Below, one piece after another: positions 35,645-47,694 of a stretch of DNA of 64,000 nt. The stretch is from Reticulitermes lucifugus (lineage: Eukaryota; Arthropoda; Insecta; Blattodea; Rhinotermitidae): positions 1 to 64,000 of the forward strand of contig JAKCWW010000887.1 in NCBI GenBank assembly GCA_026260175.1, given 5' to 3'. Made by a program: the position numbers and the translations under genes. Under the pieces are notes generated by a model. That model ran no database searches. It saw only the letters and a program-made list of their open reading frames with translations, and was not told the DNA's origin. Positions within the stretch are counted from its first letter, which is position 1, and each line of letters starts with the position of its first letter.

Positions 35645-37215
35645 AGACAGCAATGTTCTTTGTAACCTATAATTAGATTAATTAAATCTAAATATATTTA
35701 GTAACGCAGGCTTACTAAATTTCCCTGTTCACAACTTCCAATAAAAAAAGAGGCTACAGAATTTTATCTGAAAAACCAAGAGAAAAGGCGTCTTACAATA
35801 CCGAGGCCTAAGTGAGAAGGAATATTAAATTTTTCCCTCAGGGAAACATATTTTGAGGGAGTGGAATCGAATAAACCAGCTGAAACTAGGATTCAATGCC
35901 TGGCGCTTCTGAATCTGTTAATAAAATCTCCGGTTTCAAAGAAGCATGTAATTTCTTGAGCAGCAGACTAATTATACACTTTCCAAAACGAGAGTATTAT
36001 ATAGGTCTACTTCATTTCCCTCTCATTTTTAACAGGCATGATCTTAGATTTACAAAAGTGTAACGTATACGCAACCTCTATAATGTGGATAAGAATACGA
36101 TCGGTTCACCTCCATCTACTACGATGTTAAGAATAAGTGACACAGTGGCACTATACATCTACTCCGCCATATGTCTTCGTGGCTTTCACAAGGAAAATCT
36201 CACTTCCAAAATATCTGTTAGTTTCGGACAGCAATATTGTTATATTGATGAGCTACACTTTCTCGTAGCACTGATTCTGGATTTAAATCATAGCTAAGCC
36301 TGAAGAAAATTTTGACAGTTGGATAAAATATATTTTACAGGGGATGTCTGTCCGTTAGACCTATAGGATAGAAAACTCATTTTAAAGGATTTTTGTATTA
36401 TCACGTCTGTCAAAATAAATGTAGAAAATGTAAGTAGGTAGTAACTATATAATTAATTTCAAAGAATTTATTCAAGTGATATAACTAATTTTACGTAATA
36501 GATTAAATAGCTTTATACTTTCATCTGATCCGCGAATATTAGAGAACAAGTTTCATGAAAATTAAATTCGGAGAATTTGAAGGGAATAAAAAGGACATCA
36601 AATGCTTTGGTACTTCAAATTTTTCTTTTGTTTGATCAGTTACTACATTCAGGAGAATTCTTATAAAGCAACAAACGGGAATACAGATCTTACATTGATT
36701 TTACACAAAGTTATAACGCAAGGAATTACTAAAATATAAGTGACTTTCTAAGCACCCTCGACGATGCAAGGCCATTTATATGATACCTTCTAAGTGCACT
36801 TGAAACTTACAGCCACTTAAACTTATCTGTGTAATGGGTATTAAATGGTGTTATTTGGTAATCTACTCCGTGGGGATTCTGTGAGGCTGTCTTAAGATGC
36901 CGCACCCACAAAACTGTTTCGCTTTAGTCTTAATGGTCAACGTCTGAACTGGAAGCCAGGTGTAGATTGTAGCCATTGAAGTAGAATGTTACACTTACAT
37001 TCCAATCCAATACCAGCTTTCTGTATGTAGTGGCCTAATAATAACAAACTTAACACTTAGAAGAACGCATACCTAATTTTCTGTGCATTTGCACGTACAA
37101 GAACGTAGCATAATCGACCAAATTGAAACTTATGCTTCTTAATTGCATGTAACTAACTTGCGACATCACATAGAGAGCTATTCTTTCGTATATAATATTC
37201 TGCACTTACAATAAC
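35645..37215. other. No gene seen
   Basis: AT-rich with no recognisable element. The plus frame at 36085-36297 has no motif. Confidence 0.5.
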
Positions 37216-37221
37216 CTTCTA

Positions 37222-37478
37222 GTGGAGTTGGAATAGCGCAGACGATGTAGCTTTACGTCCGATGGGTTGTGGTTCGACTTCAGGCAGAGGCAAGAGGTTT
37301 TCTTATCCTGCAAAGCATTCAGACAAGGTCTGGGGCCAACTCAGCCTTTATTTAGTGGGTACCGTGGCTAATTCCCCGGGGTGAAGCAACAGAAGGCGTG
37401 AAGCTGACCACTCGTCTCCAGCTTGTGCCACCACTTCCCTAAGTACCTTCATGGCGTGCATAGAAACAACTTTTACAA
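37222..37478 (+). repeat. tRNA-derived SINE, good copy
   Basis: A-box-like GGAATAGCGCAGACGATGTA (37230-37249) and B box GTGGTTCGACTTC (37269-37281). The body is CAGACAAGGTCTGGGGCCAA, CTCAGCCTTTATTTAGTGGG, TTCCCCGGGGTGAAGCAACA and CCACTCGTCTCCAGC, with 3' end TACCTTCATGGCGTGCATAG. Same family as the elements at 24.8 and 62.9 kb and probably the heads at 1.1 and 54.0 kb. Confidence 0.8.
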
Positions 37479-37479
37479 A

Positions 37480-38390
37480 TAACGCTCAAGGATACTTGTT
37501 TGTTTTCGTCAAGACACGGATTAAAATCTCAGCTTGGAGAATGACCAAACTGACTGGGCATATTGTCACTTCCTATGGCACCTAGAGGCAAATTCCAAGC
37601 TACTATCGTAAATTAGGTTACTGCTTCCTTCCATATCCTCTTAATTTCTTCTATTCAATAATAAGCCTGATCACAGTGGCCGTGCGGTCTAAGACGTCTA
37701 AAGCCACTTGATTGCTGGGAATGTGGAGTTTTACCAGCTCCCCCCCACCTTGTCTGCATTGAAATGTCATGAGGTGACATTTTATTATTAATTCTATTAT
37801 TATTATTATTATTACTGTTGCAAAAATTCTGATACGATAGTCCAAGGGACACCTGATTCTCTCAAAATTCATAAGTTCGTTTTCCTGCCACGTAGCCGTA
37901 AGAACTGGAGTAAAGTTGACAACTGAAAGAGGGAAAGCTTTTAGTTTCATGATATGCATTCAAAATTTCATTAACAATCATCAAGTTGTTCAAAAGTCAT
38001 GAAGGAGAAAAAGATACACGAAACTGATGATATCACAAGTTTAACAAATGTTTAAGGAAAGTTACATCCGCTGAAACGACGTCAGCTAACCATTAGTTGT
38101 TCTCAATCAATCCTGTTTGTATGCACTATTTCATACCCAATAAATAAGCGTCTTTCCTAGGCATCAACTTTGAATATCCGAGAAATGTGTAACCGCACCT
38201 TGCATTAAATATTTATTCATTTTCATTAATTTTATTTGAATGACGTCAAAATTAGTTCACGATTATCTTCTCCATTGTAGGTCCAAGCTGTCATATTATT
38301 CAATTTTATTGTATTACTAGCTTATTTCAAGACTTTCAGATACATACTACTATTTTAAATGATATGACCGTGCATTGAGAGATTAGGTAT
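37480..38390. other. No gene seen; short ATT microsatellite
   Basis: ATT repeats at about 37785-37816. The minus frames 37651-37959 are open mainly because of it. Confidence 0.5.
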
Positions 38391-38391
38391 G

Positions 38392-38598
38392 GTAGCGAAA
38401 CGAACAAATTGATATAAGTGTATGAAGTTATATGACAAACATAATATATCTCCTACATGATTTGGCCACTCATGTGCCAACGACTACATAGGATGCACCT
38501 CCCTGAGGATGGTAACATGAGTGGTCGAAAAATGTAGGAGGTATACTATGTTTATAATAAGTTTTCATACACTTATGTCCATTTGTTGGTTACGCTAC
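38392..38598. mobile_element. 207-bp foldback element with hammerhead-like core
   Basis: The left arm GTAGCGAAACGAACAAAT...ATAAGTGTATGAAG...CTCCTACATGATTTGGCCACTCATG and the right arm CATGAGTGGTCGAAAAATGTAGGAGG...TTCATACACTTATG...ATTTGTTGGTTACGCTAC are inverted complements with a few mismatches. The ends GTAGCG / CGCTAC are perfect. The spacer of about 30 bp holds the first half of a hammerhead-like motif on the plus strand. No protein is encoded. The design (foldback, hammerhead-type motif) parallels the 12.1-kb element, but the arm sequences differ, so it is a different family. Confidence 0.8.
38497..38542 (+). ncRNA. Hammerhead-ribozyme-like motif, partly decayed
   Basis: Stem I is ACCTCC 38497-38502 paired perfectly with GGAGGT 38537-38542. 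The core CTGAGGA is at 38503-38509, followed by one extra T. Stem II is GGTAAC 38511-38516 with GTGGTC 38521-38526 (two Watson-Crick pairs plus C-G, two wobbles, one mismatch) and loop ATGA. The core GAAA is at 38527-38530. The minimal stem III is one A-T pair (38530/38535) closing AATG, and the cleavage-site base is A 38536. Gross geometry and core strings match a type I hammerhead; the stem II mismatch and one-pair stem III make activity doubtful. The left arm has lost the GAAA core (CAAA). Confidence 0.5.
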
Positions 38599-38599
38599 A

Positions 38600-41125
38600 A
38601 TATCTGCATCATACTATATTTGTACTTGTATTTTGTATATTGAGAGTTCATTCTGAAATCAAAGGAATTCCTACAAAATTTTATTTCCTAGATTCTGGTC
38701 AGATTAATACTTCAGATTAGCAAGAGTAAACTTTTTCGTGCGTATAATGTTGCTTCTACACTACTACTACTAATTCTGCTGCGGCTGATACTACTACGTC
38801 AGTTATATCTATCACTGACTATAATTTATGGAATTTTAAGGGCGACTCTATAGTAAAATTATGTTTCTTTAAATTTCTGATCTTGAAATTCTGCAGTTCA
38901 GTACCCCTTATTAATATATGCGAATAGTTACAGCTATTAAACTCCACATACCACAACATAAGTTGGAAGTTATAAAATTTACAGATAAAATATAATTTAT
39001 AAAAGCAGGACTTGTACATATTATCTGACAGTGCGGGTACTTGGAACGATTGAATGCAGCGCGTAACTGAAGGGCGTGTGCGGTAGACAAGGGATCTCTT
39101 TTAATTTGTCGGTCAATTTCATTGAATTTGCCTTTTGATCATAACACCAACAAGATTAATTATCTGGGTAATATAATTATAATGTAAACAATTCCACAGA
39201 TGAGAAATTTTGAGTACTTGTGATGCTCACCAGAAAATTTTATTAATTCTCCTCCGTGCTTTGATTGTGTTTGTTTATTAACTACATTCCATTGAAAACC
39301 TCTAAAATTGTCACTCCGAATTGGATTTCATTTCATGTCTCCAATTAATTTTACCTTTCAACTCACAAAAATAAAAATAGCAATTGCCTGCGGCCAATTG
39401 AATAAACAATGCAAATATCACAGGCACATGGGAATGAAAGGACAGTAGATACAGAATATAACAAAGCTCATGCTACAGCAATTCTGAATTCTACAAAACA
39501 TAAGAGGTGGTGTTTCTCAGTACAGTTTCAAAATTACAGGAACGGGCCAGATATATTCCTATGATTTCATGTAGGAACTGGTGTAGCAAGTGCATACAAA
39601 CAAGCAGAAAGCAACAGCCTCAGTTGCTTCTGCATTTAGTCTATTGGAACAGCTGACGCCCCAGGCACAGTAGGTAGGTCCTCTAAACAAGAATGTTGGT
39701 TTTCTCTACAAGAATTCTCCTTACTGCCAAATTGTTCGGTTACGCCTCAAGACTGCAAACATGGGCAGGTTTTACAAGACAGTATTAACAACAGTAATAA
39801 CAATATACTGCTCTCATGGATTTTGAAATACTTACAGGTCTTTTCCACTTGTATTTAGTTACAGGAAGTACAAACTCTTGCAATTTGTTGTTTTATATTT
39901 ATTGCTATTTTTCTCTTTTCTCTATATTTCCAATTCTGCCTTTTCTATCTTTCTATTTTTTTCTTATTTGTTTCCTTCTTCGTAGTGACTTAAACAAAAC
40001 TTCTTCCACTTTGCTTACCAAACAAAAAACAAGGTGGGACAGAATCAAACACAATATCACAGGGGCAAATGAAATACAGTGCTTTCAAACGTAGATCGGA
40101 GCTGTAGACGAAAATGACGTTAGGTAAATTTGAAAGTGATAGTTATTAGTTTTATCACATAAAAGTCTGGAATGAACTGATTACAGAACTCTTGCCTTAT
40201 ATTGTGTCTGACGATATTGCATCCATTTCATGCTAGATTTCGGTCCGTAGCCCTTCCTTCTTATATGTATGCAATTGATTTGAAAACATTATATTTTAAA
40301 AGGATGCATGATGATTACCTTCTCAGTCTCATCTTTCATGTTACTTTCCAAAACGAATATACGTCGCTGAAAACTGTAACCTATTCTTATATTCAATAAA
40401 ATTAATGAAATATAGAACAATGAAAAGGAAAGTGTGTTGCTGTTTTTTAACATATACGTAATTTAAATACATGGAAAACTGTCTTTAAATATGTATTAAA
40501 TTTAGAGTCTCCACTAAAACATATATGAGTAAATCATCGTTTGGAAAATACTGTTTGTATAAAGAATGTACTTAATCAGTGTCACGTCTAAACAGATTGG
40601 CTTAACAGCCATTCAAAATATATCCGACGCATGCACTAGACTGAATTGTATGTATCACGTGCTAAGCCTGCATGATTATTCTTCTACTGTGAGTAAAGTG
40701 TAATTCATTTTTAAGGTCAGTCACACCTATAAGCGTGCTTCATTTCCAGAACTGAACGGTACATTTTGATTGCTGAGGTCTTTCGTATTTAAACCTCTTG
40801 CATGTATCTGTAAGCATTCATTTACTAAAATAGTCAGTGTCAAAATATTTCCATTTCAGTTGAAATTAATTGTATATATTTATAATTCCATATAAGAAAT
40901 TCTAAGAATTCAGTACATTTCGAAAAGCAGTTCCTAATGGTCCTTTTGCAAACCACGTGTGTAGAATACAGACTGCCTCTAGGAACGAAGTTAAGTAGGC
41001 TCGCAGCACAATAAACGAATCGACTCGACTCGAGTGGCAAATTTATTGGCTTTAATTTGGGCATGCATATAAATGGTGTCTGTAGGTTTTCCATTACAAA
41101 CACGTATTGAATCCTAATTACAGCC
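38600..41125. other. No gene seen
   Basis: AT-rich. The plus frame 39816-40094 is phenylalanine/leucine-rich because of a TTTCT-rich tract and is not a supported membrane protein. Confidence 0.5.
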
Positions 41126-41129
41126 CCTT

Positions 41130-42275
41130 ACATAAGCATACATAGAATGGCGACTTTTGTGTTTCTAATATAGGCGTATATGTTGGCCTTTTTTTCCTCT
41201 GTCATAGATATGTACACACTGGAGCCTTTAGGACTTCTGTGCTAGCAACACTTACATTGGCGACGTTGGGGTATTTATTACAGGACAGAGTGGAGTTTTA
41301 GATCAATATAATAACAATGTATACATATACGCATATAATCCTCATATATACATATATATATAATTGTCCCTTCAAGGGCCGCAGTATAGACTTGTGCAGT
41401 GTGGAAACTTTCATGGCTCTATCACAGACATTTATACGCTGTCTTTTTCAAAGGCCCATTCAATAGACATAGAGATGGTACTCTTATTACTTTTATTGTG
41501 ACAATTTAGAAGCACCTTTCGAATGGCTTTGATACAGGGATGTATTAAGGACCGTCTTTAGTGTTTTGTGCCATGGGAGAAGGTAGACTTTCGTCTTTAT
41601 GGGATCCGTATTCTAGGCATATAGGTATTGGCAGCTTAAGCTTCTTTATAGTAATTATGGTCATTGTGGCGTCTTTAGACACTATTGTAGGTATGTATCG
41701 CGTGACAGGTATATTTGCTTTATTATAGGTTTCTATATTGGAGACTGAATTGGCACTCTCATGGACATATATAGAGCTTTGTCTCTACACACCTTCTCAT
41801 AGGCATATTTCGAGAGGCATCTCTGGTCAAGAATGTGTAAAGCATACAAACAGGGGCCACTGATGTGACATTATTTTAGTCACCTACGAATTACCTACAT
41901 TTGGCGTTCCAGTATTAACATATGTGGCGTGTTACCGGGAGTCGTTTTATTGCGGGCATGTTTAGAGTAGTGCGTTCAGTTTCCATTATAGGCTTTGAAA
42001 CGTATGCAGTGGCGTTTCTAGTGGTGCTGTTATAGAAATGCCTCGTAGTGGCACTTATATGCGTATAGTGAATGTCGCCTTAAGAGTCTGTATTTTATCC
42101 TTACATCGACTGGCGTCTTTACGGGGACTAAAAGACCTACGCCTATACAAATTGGCCCTTATAATGGCTCTATTGTAAGCACATACTATGTAGAAAATCC
42201 CTGTAGTGTTTCTCTCACATGCATATATACTCTGGGGTCTCTAGAAATCCTATTACGCATACGTACAATGTCATC
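41130..42275 (+). repeat. Degenerate short tandem repeat tract B, plus orientation
   Basis: Loosely repeated units around a core resembling TTATAGGCATATGTAGnnGG joined to GGCGTCTTTAG-like strings. Examples are near 41151, 41204, 41426, 41463, 41613 (CTAGGCATATAGGTATTGG), 41680 (TTGTAGGTATGTATCG), 41725 and 41803. Spacing is irregular, often about 40-45 bp or its multiples, and divergence is high. It abuts the minus-oriented 142-bp array on its right. Confidence 0.55.
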
Positions 42276-42284
42276 GCCTTCTCG

Positions 42285-44435
42285 AGGAGGAAAATTCACG
42301 AAAATTGATATCTGGTACATTACAAAAATTCGCAACGAAAGATGTAATTTTGGTTTTGATCGGTCAATAATTAAGGGGACTTTAATAGCAGAGCAACGTA
42401 TCTTCTCTGCTGTATCTCTGATTTCACTTTAGGTGTCTTCATGAAATCCACATTTGGAAAGTCACCCACAAAAGTTACAAAATTACGTTTGGCTGCAGCT
42501 GGCCAATAATTAAGGGCACTTTACTAAATGAACAATGTATTTTTCAGCTCTACACCGCATTCTTCTCTTTCTGAAAGTTCACAACTTGGGCAATAAAAAC
42601 ATAAGTTACAAAATGTGTAAGTTCGGTAGTACCCAGCCAGCAATTAAGGGCACTTTACTTGGAAAGCAATGTAAATTCTCCGTTGTATCTCGGATTCTGT
42701 CGGTGGGATTTCCCTGAAAATTCACACCTTAGACTCTACTCACATTCGTTAAAAAGGGACAATTTCAGTAGGGTTTGGTAAAACTTAAGGCAATTTTCCT
42801 GAACAGCGATATACATTCTTGGCTGTATCTTGTTTTCCATTGCAGTAATTTTCCTCAAAATTCACGCCCTCTAAACAACATGCTTTCTTTCCAAACAGGG
42901 TAAGATTTGTTGGGATAGGTAAGTATTTAAGGGCCCTTTACTTGAAACGCAATGTACCTTTTCGACAGTACCTCGGCTTCTTACGACAGGTATTACTGAA
43001 AATCCTCACCTGAATCTCTTCGCGCATTCACTACATATGGTGCGAGTTGGTTTCAACTGGTCAGTAACTTAGGAGAGAAATGAGTCTTCTCGGCTTTATC
43101 TCGGCTTCCATTAGAGGGATTTTCTGGAAAATTCATATTTCGGACAACAGGTACCTTTGTTACAAAAGTTTCAACTTTGATTTCGATCTGTAAATATTTA
43201 AGGGTAATTTAAATGAAGAACTCTGTATCGTTTCGACTGTATCTCGAAGAATTTACCTTATAATTCTCACTTGGAACTCTACGCATATTCTCTAAAAGCG
43301 GGGATATTTTCTTTACGAACGGTCAATAAAAAAGAATATTTTACTTGATGAGAAATTTTTTTCTTAGCTGTATCTTTTCTTCCATTGGTGGAATTGTTAT
43401 GATAATCCATACTAGGCACATTCAAAACAAAAGACTTCAGTGTGGTTGAGAAGGTCAACAACAAAGCACACGTTCCTATAACAGTGTACTTTCTTGGGTT
43501 TAATGGCTTCCATTTGAGTGATTATTCTAAAAATTGTGATCTGGGACGCTACACACATTCGCTACAAACGATGAAAGTTTGACTCGGATAGCTACACAAA
43601 TAACAATACTGTACCTGAATAGCAATGTAACCTTTTGGATGTGCCTTGGCTTACATTGGAGAGTTTCCTGAAATTCATATTACGGACACCAGACATATTT
43701 GTTTTTTTCTTTCTGTCAATATTCAGGGGCAGTTAACTTGAAAAGCAACCTACCTCCTCAGCTATCTCCCGGCTTCCTTTGGAGAGTGCTCATGAAGATT
43801 AAAAAATGGTACATTAAAAAACACTTGCTACAAAAGATGTGATTTTTGTTCCTACCGATTAATAATTAAGGGCACTTCATTTGAAGAGCATTGTACCTAT
43901 CGGCTATACCTAAGATTCCATTGCAGATATTTTTCTGAAAATTCATACGTGGAACATTAGGCACATTCGCTAGAAACAGTGCGAGTTTCACTTCTATCGG
44001 TAAAATATTAAGGGCACTTTACGTGAACGGCAATGTATGTTATCGCTGTAGCTCGGCTTCAATTGTAGAGATCTTCATGAAAATCCATATCTAGAAACTA
44101 AATATATTCTCTACAAACGACGTAATTTAGTTGAGATCGTTCAGTATTTAAAACTCTTTACTTGAAGAGCAATATACCTTTTACGCTGTATCTCGGTTTT
44201 TATTAGAAGGAATGTTTCCGAAAATCAATATTGATACAATACCCACATTGGCTGCAGAATATGTAAATTTGCTTTCGATCGGTCAAGACTTAAGAGCTCT
44301 TTACTTGAAGAGTATTTTACGTTTTCGCCTGTATCCTGGCTTCCGTTGTAAACATTTTCATGAAAATTCGTATATTTACTCTACACGCATTCGTTGCAAA
44401 TGAAATAAATCTTGTAAACCAGGTCAACCTCTTAA
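42285..44435 (-). repeat. 142-bp satellite array, minus-oriented block of about 15 monomers
   Basis: Read on the minus strand this is the same monomer as at 47.7-53.9 kb. Plus-strand landmarks recur every ~135-145 bp: TTAAGGGCACTTTACTTGAA-like strings at about 42371, 42508, 42643, 42783, 42926, 43197, 43724, 43866, 44010, 44150 and 44290. Each is preceded by a GATCGGTCAATAA-like string and followed by TATCTCGGCTTCCATTGGAG. Monomers are strongly diverged (roughly 60-75% by eye) and a few are shortened. No regular higher-order pattern was detected here. Frames inside (42535-42717, 44212-44403) are shadows. Confidence 0.9.
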
Positions 44436-44449
44436 AACATCTGAGTCCC

Positions 44450-44835
44450 CTCTATGTGTGCCTATTGCAGATCCTCAACTGACGCCTCTGTATATATATA
44501 TATTTTTTTTTCTTGCATAGGGCTGTTAATGCATAACTAAAATGCCTGTAATAGGTCTTACAATTTTGCCTACAACAGAACCTCCAATCATCCCTCTACA
44601 TATACCCATAAATGAAACACTACGTCCCACTTCTACAAATCCCTACAGCACAACGTCTAAAGACGCATACCTACACATGCCTTTAATAGTCCTCTCGAAC
44701 CATTCACTTCCCTGTATATCTATCCTATAACGTATAAAACCGCATCTGCTTCTGTGCCTATTATATGACTTCTGTAGGTGCTCTAACATCTGCAGAACCG
44801 ACCTACGTACACCTCACACTTTAATTAGTTCTCCT
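44450..44835 (-). repeat. Degenerate short tandem repeat tract B, minus orientation
   Basis: The reverse complement carries the same loose unit as 41130-42275, for example ATTAAAGGCATGTGTAGGTA, GCGTCTTTAGACG and TAATAGGCACAGAAG. Its plus strand shows the complementary strings CACATGCCTTTAATAG and CGTCTAAAGACGCATACC. Together with the plus tract it brackets the minus 142-bp array as an inverted pair. A (TA)n/T-run interrupts it at 44489-44511. Confidence 0.5.
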
Positions 44836-44839
44836 ACTT

Positions 44840-47680
44840 TCGTTATCAATTAAAATTAGTAGGTGCATTTATTGAATTTTTTGTCTTATTTTTCTTAACG
44901 GTGTTTTTCTCAACCTCACTTAAAGTAGGCAGTAACGTAGAATTAATTGTCCTTTTGACGGATTCGTAAATATTGGTTAATTCGTGGTACTGGAAAATTT
45001 TACGTTACTGGTTAATTTTTTTTTACGGAATGCAAGGTAACATCATTAATATTCAAAATAGCTGATTTAAGGTCGAATATTGAACTATGGTCCCAGGCAT
45101 ATGAAACAGAATTGCTGGCTACCAACTGTGACGTTCCTTGTGTTATTGTTCTGAGAATTTGTGTCTCATTGCACAGCAGTTACTGGAACTCTATGTGAAG
45201 TTTGTGAGCAAGAGGAATATGAAATTAGACAATGCCGTGTGGCACTTGTTCTTACGACCGCCCGGAGAGAGTAGGAAGTAGAACATCTAAGTGAAACTCA
45301 TGACACAGAGATGGAACACGTTTTTCCTGGCGAGGAAGGTAGGTAACGGATTCATTTGCATATATCCTTAGATGCGTAAATTGAACTTTTCTTTTTTTAA
45401 ACAAAGAAACAGACTCCATTGATTAACAAATTTTCTGTACAAGTGTAAAGATTATGTAACATTTAAAAGTTAAATTGTCCCTGTATACAAAATCAATTCA
45501 TACGTTGGTAGTACAGGTACAGATCCAACTCTACTTAACCGTGCCACTGGATGGAGTGGTCACCTTCACGCCAGAAACACTGTACGCCCGTGGAAGAAAC
45601 TCTCACCTCCAATACTTACTGAATAGGAGGCCGAGTTTGTCCCCGAGCCTGTGGTGAGTAAATAAATATTTCTTGCCCCTGACGGGAAAACAACCTTGGT
45701 TCTTTCAGTAGATAGCCTAGTTAATATATCGAGTATTCTATCACTTTTCCATTTTTAAGTAAGTAACTTATAATAAGTTTCATGGCCTACAGTCTGACAC
45801 ATCTATCCAAACTGGATCCTAAATTCATGGATTCTTTGTATGACAGGGAATATCCGAGTTTAATTTTTCTGGTGTACAACGATTAAAGTACGAAATTTAA
45901 TTTAGCACAAGTTGAAATTCTGTGTAATATGCTTGATAAAAAGCACCGATTCTTTTATGCACTGAACAAGCGTTTATGAACAATAAGGACGTGGGACAAT
46001 TCCCTAGAAACAAAAGCAGCACCAGTGCATAGACAAAATCCATACATATAGAGAAACATTGGGCCTATAACATCATGACGATGAAAACATCATTTTATTC
46101 AGTTTAGAACGGTACAAATAATCATGATATATTTTGTGTCACGCCTAACTTCTCGTCTTGTAAGGAATGCACCGTCTTCTTTCATTCACAAAACATTACA
46201 TGTTTAAATGATTCTCGTTGATGGTGGATGCAGCAGGTTATTCCGAAACTTTGGTACCCCATGTAACAAATTACACAGCGTGCCACCCCATAACATTACA
46301 ATCCAAAATACACGATTTAAATACAGCAAGAAGACAAAAGAGTAACGTTGCCTTTAAGTAATCATTACTCCTACGTTTTATTCTGGATTCATCACAGATA
46401 CCTGCTAAATTGTTGGGATTCTTGTAGTTGTCCTCAGTCCCTGTAGGCGTGTGTCAGGATTGCACGTCACGTGAGTCCGATTAGGATTTTTTCACTTTCC
46501 AATTCATTATTCAGTGATTATCATATCACTTGTCGACATAACGCTTAATCCGTTCTATTAAAAGCATCGTTGAATAAGTTAAGAATAAATAAATAAACAA
46601 ATAAAGAAAACAAGAACACGAAAGAGTGTAAGGACAAAATTGAGGGTATCTCTCTAAAGTGAAATGTAGATTTATCTAAATTAGAGTGGTAACCTGTTAC
46701 AAGCAGTTTAGAACATGACCCTATATTAAGTGACACTAATTCGGAATGCCGCGTAGACTAAAAACTAGAGTGTATTACTTCGAATAAAATTGGACTGAAA
46801 TATTTATGATTTAACGCTATTTTCTTCTTCCCTGCTCTTATAACTTGTTAGATCAATAATCCTGTGTGAAGCTCTTCCGGCTTTTGGAATATTTCTGTTC
46901 GATCGTTGCTTTTAATTATAGAAAAGTTAAAATAAAGGTATATGTATAGGCCTAAAGTGTTTGTAACCAACACACAAGAATTCATACTTTATCCTCCACA
47001 CAAAGTCACCCCATTTGTATCTACAACCAGGCACGACGAGGTTCAAATGTGTAACGTCTCTGGTGATTTCGAATACGTATATGCTGAGCAAGAAAGCGTT
47101 CCACAGTCTGATGATAATGGCGATGTTGAGGATGATGATAGCAGCAACGGAGTGTAGCAGTAGTAGTAGCAGGAACAGCAGCAAGAGCATCAGCAACAGC
47201 AGCCACAACACCAATTAACAACAACAAGAACAACAAAAACATTAACACACACCTACTCAGCTATGCTTAACTATGTTTTCCTTAATAATGTTCAACATTA
47301 GCCCTCTTCAAATTTGACTTCAGGTTGAGCGTCCATTCAGCTTTTTTCCCACATATTTACATTACTTTTTTCCCACGATTTCCATTAACGTAGAAAATCC
47401 GGGCTAAAACCCTCACTTAACGGTAGGGGTTAGAGTGATTATTTTATCCTGTCTACTCGCGTGATGGGGGTTGGGGAGGGGGGTGGGAGACTCATGGCTC
47501 TAATAATGGACGTGAAATGCGCAGTCGGGTCAGTTCACGTAATCAGCGTTGTTTCTATTGCGTGCCAAATCTGGTATCATCTTTGTAGGAGGAGAATATA
47601 AACGAAATATCTTAAGCATAAAGTGTATTTTAATGCGAGGGCAATTTCTTTCAAACATTGTAAATTCTCTAAATTTTTTG
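44840..47680. other. Spacer between the two inverted satellite arrays
   Basis: AT-rich, no monomers of the 142-bp family recognised and no gene. It contains an imperfect trinucleotide tract (AGC/AGT/AAC-rich) at 47148-47236, which opens several overlapping low-complexity frames on both strands (46942-47248). Confidence 0.6.
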
Positions 47681-47694
47681 TTTTGTATTTTTAT

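Noticed and set aside
38022-38086. CTGATGA followed about 45 bases later by GAAACGACGTC
   Set aside because: No complementary stem II in the intervening DNA; core strings occur by chance at this frequency in AT-rich sequence.
39816-40094. Hydrophobic Phe/Leu-rich plus frame resembling a membrane protein
   Set aside because: Produced by a pyrimidine-rich tract; no flanking domain or start context.
47015-47248. Serine/asparagine- or leucine-rich frames near 47.0-47.25 kb
   Set aside because: Low-complexity readings of an imperfect AGC/AAC trinucleotide tract, open on both strands.
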